From Setaria digitata (taxonomy: Eukaryota > Nematoda > Chromadorea > Rhabditida > Setariidae): a DNA stretch of 64,000 nucleotides. The translations under genes were made by a program, and so were the position numbers. The notes under the pieces are model-generated. The model was not told where the DNA came from, did no database searches, and was given only the letters and a program-made list of their open reading frames with translations. This document shows positions 28,501-41,400 of this stretch, in pieces. The stretch lies in the NCBI GenBank assembly GCA_003640385.1, contig RCAB01000009.1:248001-312000 (forward strand), written 5' to 3'. Each line of letters opens with the position of its first letter. Position 1 is the first letter of the stretch.

Positions 28501-31500
28501 ATGACCCAAGTCCGAAGCGATTGCTTCTGGTATTTCAAGCTGATACCGAGACCGTCCGCTTCCGAAGAAGTTGATATTCTAAAAATATTTCAAAATCTTA
28601 ACTACATTAATGAAAATAGGAAAGAATGTATTTAAGGTTTTTATATGATAACTGTTCATATTTAAATCTTGGCGATCCATTTTAGGAGAAGAATGAAAAA
28701 TATACTGAACAGTGTAGCTGCTTTCTGATGATATTCAAATACAAATCTAATTCGTGAATGCATTCCTCTACATTACAAATCACTTCATCGTATTCCTTAA
28801 TTACACCTTTCTCCGGCACAATAATACCTTCACCTTGTGCTTTGTCACGATTGAATGCATTCTGAAACCAACACAATTAATCCATGATAAACAAAGTTAT
28901 TTCGATTCATATTTTAATTTCAGAAGCATTCCAGGAATATAAGTATCGACGAACAAGGGCAAAATGCTTTCATGAGTTTCAAATTATTAGCGCAAGACAC
29001 ATAACAGTAAGTGTTATTAACAAAAAGCACCTCCAGGAGGAAGGAAATGAGAACTGCTTATTAAGTTCCCGGTAACCCAGTTCTGATCCCACTGTCATAT
29101 AAAAGATAATTTAGGATGGAAAATAACAAAACTAAACCAACTTTATGAAAATGAATACAATTAAAAGGATGAATACTTAAAAAACTGATTAGAAAATTCT
29201 TTTATATGCCTCTAGGCAGCAGCTTTCATGAAACAAGCACAAATTCGGAATCAAAGAATGAATTGCTCTGAGCAGTGGAGAGCTAATTTTCAAATTAATA
29301 ACTTCCTTTATTAATTAAGCAAAGAGAAAAAGGAATTTCATGAAACTTACTTTAAAATGCTCAAGATCTTCTGCGATATCGGGAAATCGATATCCAAAGC
29401 ATCGTTCCAATAATAAAGGGCTATAACAACTTTAATTTTGAAGGGTCGACTACTGGTTTCATTATTATTCGACGCTACATCTTAGAAAAAAGACAGAAAA
29501 AATCAGCTTGATCTTTTTTACTTTCTTATATTAGAATGAGGTTCTGGATTTGTAACATTTAAAAAAAAAAAAGTTTTCGTGTCAGTGTTGCTTTAGTAGT
29601 AGAAAAAATCGGTGTTTGTAACTTGAATTCTCATGAAATATTGGATATAGTGAGACAAAGGCAATAATTTGATTTACATACACTGCTTCTTGAGTCTTGT
29701 CAAAATTCTTTAAAAATTCCACACGCAGATCTTGGATACGCTCGAATCCTTCTAGGGCCTGAATCAAGTCTCGAATTTTTCGTTTATTGTAACGCATACT
29801 TTCGAACATTTGCGCTCTGCTATCGGGGTGTTCTTCAGCTCGGTACTTTAATCCTAAGGTATGTATTCTAAAAAAAAATTGCTTTCAAATAAGTAAACTT
29901 TAAATTCTATTATACTTCAAGAAGTAACTGTTCATCGGAAGTCAAGAAAGTTAAACATCAGCTAGGAACCTCACTTTTGAATCAAACGCTCTAAGTCTGG
30001 TATTTTGCGCAACCACTCTATCGCTTTTTCAATAAACCCTTTCAACTTTGCTTCAGAGAGCCACTCAATTGCATCCTGCCGTGCACACAGGATTTCATGA
30101 TCACAAACAGGGGCACAAACCCACTGTCTAAGAAGACGTTTACCTGAAACCTTTTAAAATGTTTGTAAAGCCAAATGCAAATAGTTTTCTGTGCAAAAGG
30201 TTGAAGTGCAACATACCTGCCGGAGTAACGCATTTGTTAATAACGTTATAAAGCGTATATTTCATAGTTATTGGATCACGTGATGCAAATTTCTTTGCAG
30301 AACTTATAGGTGGTATGATGTTCAGATGCTTCAAAGTTAGACTATCTAAAATAAGTCGACGCCCACTCCAGTACTGTTCACCAACTTCCGAATCATTCTT
30401 AAAAATTTCGTCAAATCATAATCTAAACGATAACTAAATAAAGCAAAAAACGGAAAAAAAAGTGAAATAGAAAAGAGTTGGAAATGTGAAAGAATGAAAA
30501 CTTAGGAGAAAACTGGAAACAATATGTAAGTTCACCTTAATCGCTAAAAGAGGTCCTGTAAGACTGACAGGTTTATATAATTCAAATCTTCGCAATGAAA
30601 TCATATCAACATCAACAAAGCAGCGTTTAAGATACCTGAAATTTGTAGGGTATCTAACATGGTTAAAATTTTGCTCATGCAATTCCAAGTATTTGATGAA
30701 ACGTCAAACATCCAGAAGATGAGAAAAGAGCAGTAAGAAAAAAAAAAATGAGTTTTAGTAAATTCATTAATTGTATGAAATTAAATGTTGAATAAACCAA
30801 CCATATAACAGCCCCTAGGGCTGAAATGCATAAGTCAAAGGCTGGATTACATTTAGGGACAACGCTGTCTCTATCCATCATATCGAGTAAGACTGTAGGC
30901 CATTTATCACACAATCTGCCGAAGTATTTATCACTTGCCAGCTGCAAACAGATTCATAGTTTCTTTTAATTAGCTAATTAATGTGGTTCCGCTTAAATAT
31001 CTTCATCATAAAAATTGCGCCAACAACCTTTATCTGATTTTGTTTTTATTTGAAATTACAAATGCTATTTTTGAAAACAAAAAAGAATGCATGTAATGGC
31101 TGGAATAGTTAAATGAAATCCAGATTTAATAAAACTTTTAGGTTAATTTCATACCAATTTTAAAGTATGTTCGGACATCAGGAATTCTTTTTTGGGAATT
31201 AATGCGTCTTTCGACACTGCGCTTACAGTAGTATTATATACAGCCATTGTCGACGCCGAAACTCGACCACGTTCATATAAAATCTATAAGGAGCTTCCAT
31301 AAAGTAAAATTTAAATCAAAAAAAAAAAAAAAAAAAAGAAGAAACGATGGTTCGTTCTTTTTAATTCATTAAGAAACCTGCGCTGGTTGATAATGAGCGA
31401 ATAATGTCCTCAGAGCAGAACGGCTACCGCTATCAGAGAGGCGTCCAATCTGAATGGTTTCTTTTTGTCCTTACATAAAAATCAAAAGAGTGAAATGGTA

Positions 31501-34500
31501 AAAAGACAAAATCAATGTTTTTTGGTCGTCTTTTATCAGTTTTAGCACATTTTAAAAAACACATCTTTTACGACAAGAAAGAAAAACAAACGTAAAATCG
31601 TCCAACGGTTGTATCGATGAAACAAACACCATATTCAACATTTTCTGCACCCTAAAAAGAAGCAAATTTGTTCTACTCGTCATGCAATTGGTTAAAACAA
31701 AGCAAGGAAAATCTTAATAAAATTAAAATACCCGTTCAGCTATAGCATACAAATAACGTGCTGTTGTGTCCATTACATCCACAACAGTTCCTTGCTCATC
31801 ATTTCCATCAAGTATTCCGTATGTCCGAGTGCCTGGAGTAGTAACGTTACACACTTCCCTAAAAAATTCGACATTTCATTAAAAAAAAAAAAAAGAAAAA
31901 GAGTTGTGAACATGAAAACATTCCATTTGCAGGAATGGAATGGTTTAATTTTTTTCGAAAAAAACTTTGGCAAGAAATCTGGTAACTCAAATTTGTATTG
32001 CATATTTTATGTATTAGAACCAAAGAATTCATCAATGGAAATTAAAAAACGTGAGAAGACTGATATTTAGCACTACTAACCTTTTTTGCTAAGCTAGCAG
32101 GATACCTAGACACAACACATACACAGTGCAATGATGAAGTTGAAAATATGAAATTCCTTCTCTCTCCCTCTTCCTAACTTAATGACTCCTGCTCCTAACC
32201 TACCTCCTTACAACTTTGTCATTAACTTTCTCAGTTTTGTTTCGACTTTCCAACTGTGTTGGTGTTTCGGTTTGTTCCACGCGTGCAACTTTATATCCTC
32301 GATTAACTAGTTGATCAGCAAAACGACCGTAAGCTACTTCAGGGAATCCGCAGTGGGCAAAATTACCCTGAAAAAATGAAACCTTGAAAATTTTTTTTAC
32401 AGGATTTCATTTGTTAAAAACAATCGAAAGATGACAAACGAAAATTTTCGTCAAAACTAACTAAATTTTACTGACTCTCATATAATTGAGATTCAAATTT
32501 TCGACTCCAATTACGGCATCCATATGATACATTTCATAAAACTTCCCGACTTTAAAAAATAATACAGTGTCGAAATAAGCCGATTTAGCTGCCCACCACT
32601 GCCGATGCCCTGCAAAATGTTTCTAAAATAGTACTATAAAACGAGAGCATATATTTAATTAATTAGAATCTAAATCTATATATCAACTTTCTAGCACACA
32701 TCTACAGATTTTATGTTTGAACTCCATAACGATTTGGAATCAATTAGCGCCGTACCAGGTGTTTGTTTTTTCATAAAAGTTTCCGGCACATATAAAGTAC
32801 GCGGACAATAATCTGGATGATTACGCAAACGTTTGTCTGCATCGCGGATAAGCTCTGGCTGAAGAAAATCGAAGTCTAAGTGAGGAAATCGTACACATCC
32901 AATGTCGACCTCAGTACCAAAAGAAGCAGCACATTGGCTTTCAATGGATGCACGCTTATCGATTGAGCCATCCAATTTTGATGCTGAGAGAGATAAATCC
33001 TATAAAATTCATAGCAGTTACGCAGAAAATCATCAGTTTGTTTGAAACTTCCGACAACATTTTAAATGCTTGATTTTTCTGACCAGGCTTAAAAACAATG
33101 AAGGCAGACAACTTATATTAAAGGAATTGACACAAACTTGTTCTGTAGCACGGAATGAATTGATAAAAGATACGGCCATCTCACTTATAATAGGTTTTGA
33201 AGAAGTGGACCTTTCTGACGATGAGGTCTCTGGAGAAAAATATTTCGGAAATGACTTCTGGAAAATAAGACATTATGCTGCATTAAATTCAACTTCACTA
33301 AAATATCATTCAAACTTAAGCTGAACTCTACACAACAACCAGTTTTATACATGTAAAGTCTACTTTTTGCCGACGAAATATTAATGAATTTTAAATCAAA
33401 ATTCCAAACCCTTTACCTAATTCAAACTATCGTATTCATATTACTTCCTTTAAAAGTCCCGAGTCAATGAAAACCAGTTTATAAATTGACTAAATTTCAC
33501 AAACCGATTGGGACAGCACATTGCTCTTTACTGACTTATATCTTGGGATGTTCTTCATGCCTTCCCCATCTTTTTTAACGTTTGGTATCTCAGCATCACC
33601 ATCTTCTGAATCAGAAGAAACCACAACACGACGACGTTTTGGAGTGTATAACTTTTTTACCGGCGACAGTTCTTCAATTGGTGGTCGTTTTGTACTCGTG
33701 CCTTAAAAAATGCAATATTTCATAAATTTCCTCTCCAAATTCCTTGGATTCAATTAAAATTGAATTAAAGAAGTGAAAGGCCTGCGGTAAAAGAAGAAAA
33801 AATTAACTTTGCGATGTAAGTTGAAAGTTAACTTGAACTCTCTTCAACAAAACATGATCATAAAAATACAGGATACACAGGTTAGTTTCAAAATGATAGT
33901 GATAAAGCAGTTGCTTATATTAAAAAAAAAATTATATATTATATTGACAGACAAATATTACGCAGCTTTGGACTGCACATTCCTGATGTTGAATAGTTTT
34001 TATTTTCTTTTTTATATAAGCCACTGCTTAATCACTACTGTATTCTTTTAGCCATTAGTTAAAAAAAAAAAAAAAAAAACAGTAGCACCATCTTTCATTT
34101 GGGCATCGTTCTTCACATTCAGATTCCTTTGCAATGCCTTTGGTGGAGTGTTAAGTTTCGGTGTATTCATCTACAATTTTTCTTTTTTTTAATCCTTCTA
34201 TAACTGGTTTTCAATTTCTAGTCAGAAAATTTTGAGCAGATCTTTATGGCTCAATTTGTTCTCCTTTTACTTTATTATCACTTCGCCGTAACTTCTGGTC
34301 AATAATTTCATTTTCAAATGTTAAAATCTATGAAACTGTGCCTTGCTTTCTCACACCTTTATTTTTCTTTGCTTTACGTTTACTGATCTCCAGTTAATGA
34401 ATAAACTAGATCACATATAAAGTGGCAGAAAGGTGGGATAATCGCTACAAAGTAAGAACTTCTAGAAAGGAGCAGAAAATTAGGTTAAATGGGATCTCGA

Positions 34501-34684
34501 CAATTTGGAAAAACTCTCTTAGTTCGCACATTCCCCATTTATTTGCTTGTATACTTAATTTCAACATTTCTAAATGGAATTTAAATCCGCAAACCGTTTG
34601 ATTTTCGATAGGCTCATTTCGTGATGCATTTTTCGGATTTGGACTTTTCGTGAAAAAAGAGAGCAAGGATGCTTGCTTTTTCAT
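25568..34684 (-). CDS. msh-6: DNA mismatch repair protein MSH6
   Basis: Subunit of MutSalpha (with MSH2), which binds base mismatches in the nucleus and starts repair. The ATG at 34684 opens a 90-nt exon containing [10 protein letters not shown], a PCNA-interacting box (Qxx-hydrophobic-xx-FF) like that at the start of human MSH6. The next exons carry a basic, acidic-patch linker ([13 protein letters not shown], about 33.6 kb) and FPHLDFDFL with TLYVPETF (32.8 kb). The mismatch-binding domain follows, with [12 protein letters not shown] holding the Phe-X-Glu motif (32.5 kb) and [13 protein letters not shown] (32.3 kb). Lever and clamp regions span about 31-28 kb. The ATPase has Walker [11 protein letters not shown] (27.2 kb), Walker B and signature DELGRGT completed across an intron to [11 protein letters not shown] (26.7-26.4 kb), and FFSTHYHSL (26.3 kb). 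The last exon begins at 25735 and ends TGA at 25568. No PWWP domain is encoded, unlike the human protein. Confidence 0.95.
34595..34684 (-). other. msh-6: First coding exon of msh-6 with PIP box
   Basis: Thirty codons starting [24 protein letters not shown] acceptor lies about 20 bp upstream of the ATG, consistent with trans-splicing or a 5' UTR intron. The donor is GTTTGC. The exon consists almost entirely of the PCNA-binding box and its linker. Confidence 0.8.
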
Positions 34685-35114
34685 CGTAATTTCCTGAATC
34701 AAACCTAAAATGGGAAGACAACAATGCCTGTAAGCAATTCTGATAATGGATGACATAAGTACAACATTCAATCCAATATCTAAATGTTGATTTTAGCAAT
34801 AGCTTCAGTTAATAAAAGTCTCATTTCTATAATTTTTTCTTATCCTGGCGATATATTCCGGCACAAAATTGAAAGTAAAAAATGGAGTTTTATGTACAAC
34901 AACCTACTGAAAAGGAAAAGGTAAAGGACAAAACACTCTATGAGTTCCGAGCCATCTTATCTTAAATCTTAAATGCAAAGAAATCTCTCGCAAATAGGTT
35001 TTACTCTGCTAAATTGTTACATGATACTCCCTTTGATCAAAAATAAATCAGGACGGTCAGAGGGTTGGTGCTGGGAATTGATATAATTGCAGTCAAAGGA
35101 ACCATACTCTACGG

Positions 35115-35116
<2 letters not shown>

Positions 35117-35151
<35 letters not shown>
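35117..35151. repeat. (AT)n microsatellite
   Basis: Uninterrupted alternating AT tract of about 35 bp in the msh-6 5' flank. Confidence 0.9.
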
Positions 35152-35155
<4 letters not shown>

Positions 35156-35754
35156 AACCAAAACTTTGGAAACGAATGAAAACTTAACAATTTCATTCTC
35201 AATGTTATCTCAGAGCTGTAATAACTGTCCTTTATTAATGATAGTTTAACATGAATTAAGTGAACAGTACATGTCAATTGTGTAATTTTCAAATGGTCTG
35301 TGGCAAGCGCAACCCCGCGAAACAAACTAGCTCTTGACGTGCACGAACCAGGTGTACACGTAAGCTGCAAGTCAAACCAGTACAGCTACTCCGCATAAAA
35401 ACAAGCACTGTAAAAAGTTGCAGTTGAAGATTTAATGCTGTAACACTGAAAATAGTTGTTTCGAAAAAAAGTTCTCCTATTGGTCTCGAAACGATATCTT
35501 CGGTGCGTTGAAGCAACTTTTAGTATGAGGTAAAGGGAGCGGGATGGGGTGGTGGTGCATTGGTGCTTGTGGTGGACGTACACGTAAGTGTGATATTTCT
35601 GTGGATACGTCCGCGGCGTGCTATCACGCACGTCTTTTACTTCACGATTTATTAAGCAGTCCTGAGCTTCTGTCTGTGGTCCTTGCTTCGTTAGTGTGTG
35701 CTCGAATGTGTCGTGTTTCGCAGTAGACATAGTTTACTTCAATTCCACTTCGTC

Positions 35755-35805
35755 ATGGGAGAGTCTCGTTCAGCGAGACTCAAAGCCCTTACTATTCATC
35801 AATAA
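35755..35805 (+). promoter_or_regulatory. Candidate 16-codon upstream ORF overlapping an 8-bp stem-loop
   Basis: ATG at 35755 opens a 16-codon frame ending TAA at 35805. The arms GAGTCTCG (35761-35768) and CGAGACTC (35774-35781) are perfectly complementary with a 5-nt loop, and lie inside the frame. It sits 270 bp upstream of the UBAP2L-like start. Whether it is in the mature transcript is unknown; if trans-splicing occurs near 36041 it would be removed. Confidence 0.35.
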
Positions 35806-36073
35806 TGTATCTCGCTACTGATGTTAGCCAGGCTTCTGCATCGTTTCACGCGGAGGAGATTTCGGGATTTCGTACCATGTATTCATTGGTTTACCTATAT
35901 TTATTATATTTGGAGTTATATCTCTTCGGAGCTATTCAAAAATAATACCAAAAATTTGAGTATATCATGTGATTTTTCCCTTTGTTGCTTTTGGTGATAC
36001 TTCGCGTTGTTGAAATTATCAGCAGTTGACTGGCTTTTCAGATTTGATTTCCAGTTGCTAAATTTGATAGAGA

Positions 36074-39000
36074 ATGGGTGGCAAAGGTGAAGTAGGCGAA
36101 CAGAAGATCCGCGCTACGCAAGATCAGTTACGGCTTGCCAGATTAACGCAGGATTTGTCCATAACAGATGACGATCGTGCAAACATACAAAAGCTTGTGA
36201 AAAAGGTAGAAACTTAGAATTATTCATGATTATCTTGAGTGATTTTGATGAAAGTCTTTTCTTTATAATTATCATGAAGGAAGCTTTGGGTGGTTGTTTT
36301 GATTTAGTTTATTTCCGAAATTCGACATGCAGTGTGCTGTATAACTGGATTGTCTTAACTTATAAACTGAATGTACAAATTACTGGATCATTGTTTAGAG
36401 CCTGGATGTATATCTAGTGAATATAACTATTAGTAGGATTTAGTAGTGGACGAATAAACAGTTGTTTTCAGGTAGTAGAGACGACACGATGTACTGTAAG
36501 CCAAGCCGAAATTGCATTGTATGATAATAATAACGATGTGCAGGAAGCAGTGAATGCTATCTTGGAAGATAATTATCCGGATGAAAATGTTTGGAAGGAG
36601 CAGAAGAGTAGGCGAGCCAAACGAGCTGAAGCTGAGGAATTGAAGCATGAGGAATCGAATTCTTCTCATAGGAACCGAATTAACATTACGAGATCATCGA
36701 ACAATTTCGGTAGAATTTGGTTTTTTTTTCTATTTTTGTTATTTCAATCTATGTTTGTATTTTGAGTGATATATACATATCAATATCATTAAATGACACG
36801 ATACACTGAGCAACAGAGTTCTTAATAGTTTTTGTACGGTATTCCATTGTTTGTTTTTAGGCTTAGAAAGAGAACCAGTCCATAGTTTGATAGAGAATAA
36901 ATATTCTATTAGCCCTTCATTGGATTTAATTATATTAGTGTCGGATTATGCTCAGAATTTCGAGTGAAATTAATGCGTAGGTTCTTTATAATGTACATTT
37001 ATAATGGATCCTGCGGAACAGGAAAAGTTAATTTTATTAGGATATGCGAGAGGAAGAGGAACAGAACGAGGGCGTAGTGGATATCGAGGTGGACGTGGTG
37101 GTGGTCGAGGTTCGTATCGAGGTGGTTATCAGCAGTCATCATCTCAAGGGCAGTTTAGCAGTAATATGGCAAATAACGTTTGGGATAACTCGCAGGCACT
37201 AAAGATCGATCCCAGTAAGGAATGGACAAATGCAAGTGCAGCTGTTGTTGATGACAGTGCTGAAGATACTGAATGGGTATAACCTATTTCTACGGATAAA
37301 TAAAATTTCTCTTACAGCTTTCGATCTTTTTCGTGTATAATGAGGATTTCTTTCTTATAAATCTCTTTCAGAAGCAGCATGGTACATTGGTATTTTCTCG
37401 AAGTACCACACCACCAGTCACAGCAACACCTGCAGTGAACACTGTTGCAGGGATAAGCTCAATAACACCAACTTCTGGGCCAATATCATTTGCTGCTGTT
37501 GCAGCTGCCGGAACTAATAAAGCGAAGGAAAATGCGCTAAAAAATCCTCTAGGTCGAGCTGGAGCAGGTGCAGCACAAACATTGGGGCAGTCGCAGCTTG
37601 AAAATATAAATTCACTGTATCAAAAGTGCGTTTTTTTCCAAAATTTTTTTTTTCTAGTGGATTTTCTGATACGTAGTGCGTTTCTTAGTTAAATGGCCTT
37701 TTTAGCACAGGTAATGTTCTGTGAAAGGATATCAGTGAAATCAAAATTTCCTTGGATTTTATAATATCCGTTTTGAATCTTGTAAATATAAGATGACGAT
37801 TGAAGTATTAAGCAGCTTCCAGAACTTGAGCTTTTCTTTCTGTTTTTTATTTTTCACAAACGAATGAGTTATGTTTTACTGTTTATTCAGGATCAAATAG
37901 CTTTCTTTTCCTTCATATGTCAACTGTAGGGTTTAAAATTTTCATTTCAGCAGTGGACTTGTCTCTACGAGTAGTCAGTTAACAGCCCCTTCAGAAGAAG
38001 CAGACAAAGGACGCGAAGCCCGAACATCTCCTTTAGCTGGACATGATGCATCCGGCTCATCAAATGCTGTGTCAGGGACGGCTATGCATGCAGCTGGTGT
38101 TTCACAACAGTCACGAGTTGCTGCATCTGTGAACACTGTAACGAATACATCGGCAGATTGGACCACACAATTGAAAAATGATCTCGGAATTGGTGGTACT
38201 GCTCCTACCACAAAACCCAATGTCACTCAGTCAGGTTTAATGGCCAAGTCACCTTTGCAGAATACGAAAACAGGTCAGGTTCCACGGACAACCCGACATA
38301 CCACCCATTCAAGTACTGTTGAATTTGTATCGGGAGAGGCAAATGGTCCAACTTTACCTGAATATCAGTTTGGTTTTCATGTTGACTCTGCAACGGGAAG
38401 TGATGAGCATGCCGACGATGTCTATGGTACATCAGCTAAATCTCGCCCTTTGAATAGCCAGACTACGAAGGTATTGTGTTCACTTATTTTTCCAAAAATT
38501 TGATGTCTGACTATTTGCATATTTCTTGTTCTCTTATGCCTCATTATTATATGCTCTAATTTTATGAAATTTAAATAAACATTTCCTGACCATGTATCCT
38601 TTTTTGGGTGAGTTACTTCGGTTTATTGAGTCAACTCTTTCTGTCAGTAGTAGTAGAAATCTACGGTTTTTTGAAATCTACTGTCCTTGTACAAAGCGTA
38701 CTTTTGGATTTTCTTCGTAGAAGCTCACCGTTAAATTATTGGTTTTGTTTCAGACTGAAATGAATCCAGATACGTCATCATCATCCATGCTTTCAAACGG
38801 TCCAGTGAGTGATTATTCATCGCCAATGAACTCACAACAGCAACCAAAGGTATATTGCATTGTATTTCCCAACGGGTTGAACTTTCGAATGAGGCTGTTA
38901 TCACTCCCTCGTCGAATTAATTGATTTCTTCAACGTATTGAATTTGTAACCTTTTTTTTTTCGAAAAATTGTTGATATTCTTAATTAAAAGTTGGATTAG

Positions 39001-40724
39001 TGCTGGACGTCACTCAGTGGATTTCGAAGTAGTGTTATTTAAAAGAAGAATAAATCAGGGATGTTTTTTACGTGGGGAGAGGTAACTTCTAGTAATATTA
39101 GATTGCAAGGAAAATTCAGGAGTCATTACTGAAAATCTCATTTCAGATGCCAGCTGGCAACGGTAGTGTTTCTTTGCCTCAGTCTTCACCTGCCGTGCAT
39201 CAAACAAATACAATGCAGCGTCAGCCAGTTACATCAGGATTATCATATGCTGACACGTCAAGTATGTCGTATCCGTCCTCTGATAATCGTAATGCGGCAA
39301 AATTACCGCTCTCATTACATCATCAACAAGTGAGTCACAACTATTATCAGTAAATGTTTTTAACTGCGTTGTGAATATAAGGAATAAGTTGCAAAATAAT
39401 TTCAAACAAGGATTGGTGTGAGCTTATCATTCTGATTAATAATCGCTGGATTTCACTGTTATAATTTTTGCAGCAAGCACCACATACACTTTACACCACA
39501 ACACAGCTACCGTATGCTAACTATCCTTACCTGAACATGTATAGTCCAGTGGCAGGAGTACGCCAGGATGAGTATGCTGCAGCACTGGTGCAGTATCCGT
39601 TTGGTTAGTATTCACTGATTCATGAGTGACTAACAAACAGTTGGTATAAATTTGTAATTTAGTCAGTGTGGTAGTATTTCAGGAGTTGGACAATTTGATA
39701 TGAACTCACTGTCAACCATGTTACCACCAGCAGCAGCCATTGCTTCGCAACAGCAGCAAAATCAGCCGCCGCCTCCAGTTCAGTCGCAACATCAGCAGCG
39801 ACCAGACCAGCACCCTAGCATTGTTGATCTCTCGAAAGTATAATGTCCTTTAGCCCAATAATCTGTTTACTCGGTCTGTAAGGAAGCAGGAAATATTTTG
39901 TGGTTCTCATCTTTTTTTCTAAAATTATGACCAATTGTTTTTGTTATTTTAGGCTTATTTGGCGACAGCTGCAGCTGCTGCAGCAAACAGCACAATAGCA
40001 AGTGGAACTGGTACCGGTATTTTGGGTAATCAGCAGCAGCGTGATTCAAGTGCTGTAAACAGTTCTGCGGTCGCTCCACCGCCAGGTTTCAGTGGCCCAC
40101 CAGCTGCCGCATTTACCCTTCCTCAGCACAATCATATTAACTCGATATTCCAAGTTTGTGCTTTTTGTCATTGTCTCTTCTAGAATTAGTTTATCATTTA
40201 AAAAAGAAAAAAAAAAAACTCTTCTAGTTAAACAAATAATATTTGGAACAAAGCATCTGTATTTTAGGTACCACCGGCTGCTTATCATCCACAAATCAAT
40301 CAGCTGCCATTTTCATTCATGTTACCGAATGTTACTAATGGACAGCATAAACTAAATCATCAGATGTTTGCACAACAGAATGTTGAGGATTCCCTTTCCG
40401 ACCAACGTCTTTCTTCTCAGCAGCAGAAGGTTGGAAGGGTGTCTAAATTTTCAAGTTTGCATCTTTGGTTTCTGGTTGAGGATTGGGATCATGTTTCAAA
40501 AGATTCTCCTTCTTCGTTTGGTCCTCTTGCAGGTTTATCAGGGACATCAGCAACTAGATAAGTATGGCAATTCGAGTAGCGCTAAGGATCGTCTTGGAGG
40601 AGGAGCTCAAGCAACACCACCACCGCAAGTGTATCAAACGCAGGGATATATGTCGCAGCAAATGCCGTTGCATGGTCATAAAAAAGCATATGGCGGTGGA
40701 CCACAGCACTGGAGCGCATCATAA
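36074..40724 (+). CDS. UBAP2/UBAP2L/Lingerer-like protein (UBA domain, RGG box, low-complexity Q-rich C-terminus)
   Basis: Cytoplasmic RNA-associated protein of the family linked to stress granules and translation. Exon 1 is 36074-36205 (44 codons), exon 2 is 36472-36709, exon 3 is 37041-37276. Exons 1-2 encode a UBA-type helical domain (TVSQAEIALYDNNNDVQEAV, ILEDNYPDEN). The exon 2-3 junction falls at phase 1 and gives NNFGYARGRGTERGR followed by an RGG stretch; RGTERGR also occurs in human UBAP2L. The rest is Ser/Thr/Pro/Gln-rich: a TEWxKQHGTLVF junction (37.3 kb), NSLYQK (37.6 kb), a long S/T-rich exon (38.0-38.5 kb), short exons near 38.8, 39.2 and 39.5-39.6 kb, polyQ/polyP (39.75 kb), polyA (39.97 kb) and a Gln-rich tail. 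The last exon starts near 40531 with VYQGHQQLDKYG and ends GGGPQHWSAS then TAA. Some middle exon edges could vary through alternative splicing. Confidence 0.88.
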
Positions 40725-41400
40725 ATTGCAACCGTTCATTATAAGAGAGGAAGAAAAGTAAAACTGGAAAAAAAGTAGCTATCGCCTCACCTAGTTATCA
40801 TTTTTCGTGCTATACGACTGCATGTGTGGAGTGAATGTATCTATGTATGCGTGTATGAGTGCGTGTGTGTCTGGGTCGGTGTGTGTCTGTGCAACTGTGT
40901 ATCTTGGAGCAGAAAGTATGTCTTATTCTTCCCTGAACTGTTTACTGTATCTTATATATTATTAAATTCTTTTTCCCCGTTGCATTCTATAGAGTTTGTA
41001 AGAATTGATGTTTTTCTCTTTTATATAATTTAAATTTGACTTCTTTTTGATGGTTTGCGTATCTCCTGTACTTCCATCTCATTTTTTTTTCTTTTTGCAC
41101 GTCAGCGTCATTTGCACCTACCTTTACCTGTTAGCCGTTTATACATACGTATTTCCGTTTTAATTGAATTGGATTTTATCCTTTTTCTGAAGTTTTTCGT
41201 TTTCTTCTTCACATGGTAAGATTGTGAATATTAGCTCCACTAGGAATTTAATTCGAATATCGAATTGGGTTTTGATTCTGGAATAGAAAAAAAGGAAAAA
41301 CAATGCAACACATGTCGATCCGAAGAGACGGAATTAGTTGCGAAATTGTCATTATTTTCATCACACTGATTTTTGTTGCTGTACTGGAATAAATCGTTCT
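40725..41400 (+). other. 3' UTR of the UBAP2L-like gene with GU-rich tract and poly(A) signal
   Basis: Non-coding sequence after the TAA. A (G/T)-rich stretch with repeated TGTGTG and GTGTGT runs from about 40822 to 40903. A canonical AATAAA is at 41388-41393, giving a 3' UTR of about 0.7 kb. GU-rich elements of this sort bind CELF-type proteins in other animals; here that is only an inference. Confidence 0.6.

Larger units (their letters stand above)
34685..36073. promoter_or_regulatory. Divergent intergenic region between msh-6 and the UBAP2L-like gene
   Basis: About 1.4 kb separating two start codons that face away from each other, so it must hold both promoters. The stretch 35500-35860 is visibly richer in G+C and CpG than the surrounding DNA. 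It contains an (AT)n tract at 35117-35151 and a stem-loop with a short ORF at 35755-35805. A TTTTCAG acceptor ending near 36041, about 30 bp before the plus-strand ATG, is a good spliced-leader or 5' UTR intron acceptor. ORFs of about 60-117 codons on both strands here overlap one another and show no recognisable protein. Confidence 0.6.

Noticed and set aside
35386..35730. 114-codon minus-strand ORF (and a 117-codon neighbour at 35017-35370)
   Set aside because: They overlap the divergent promoter, include translated AT microsatellite (YIYIYI), and share the DNA with ORFs in other frames; no family signal.
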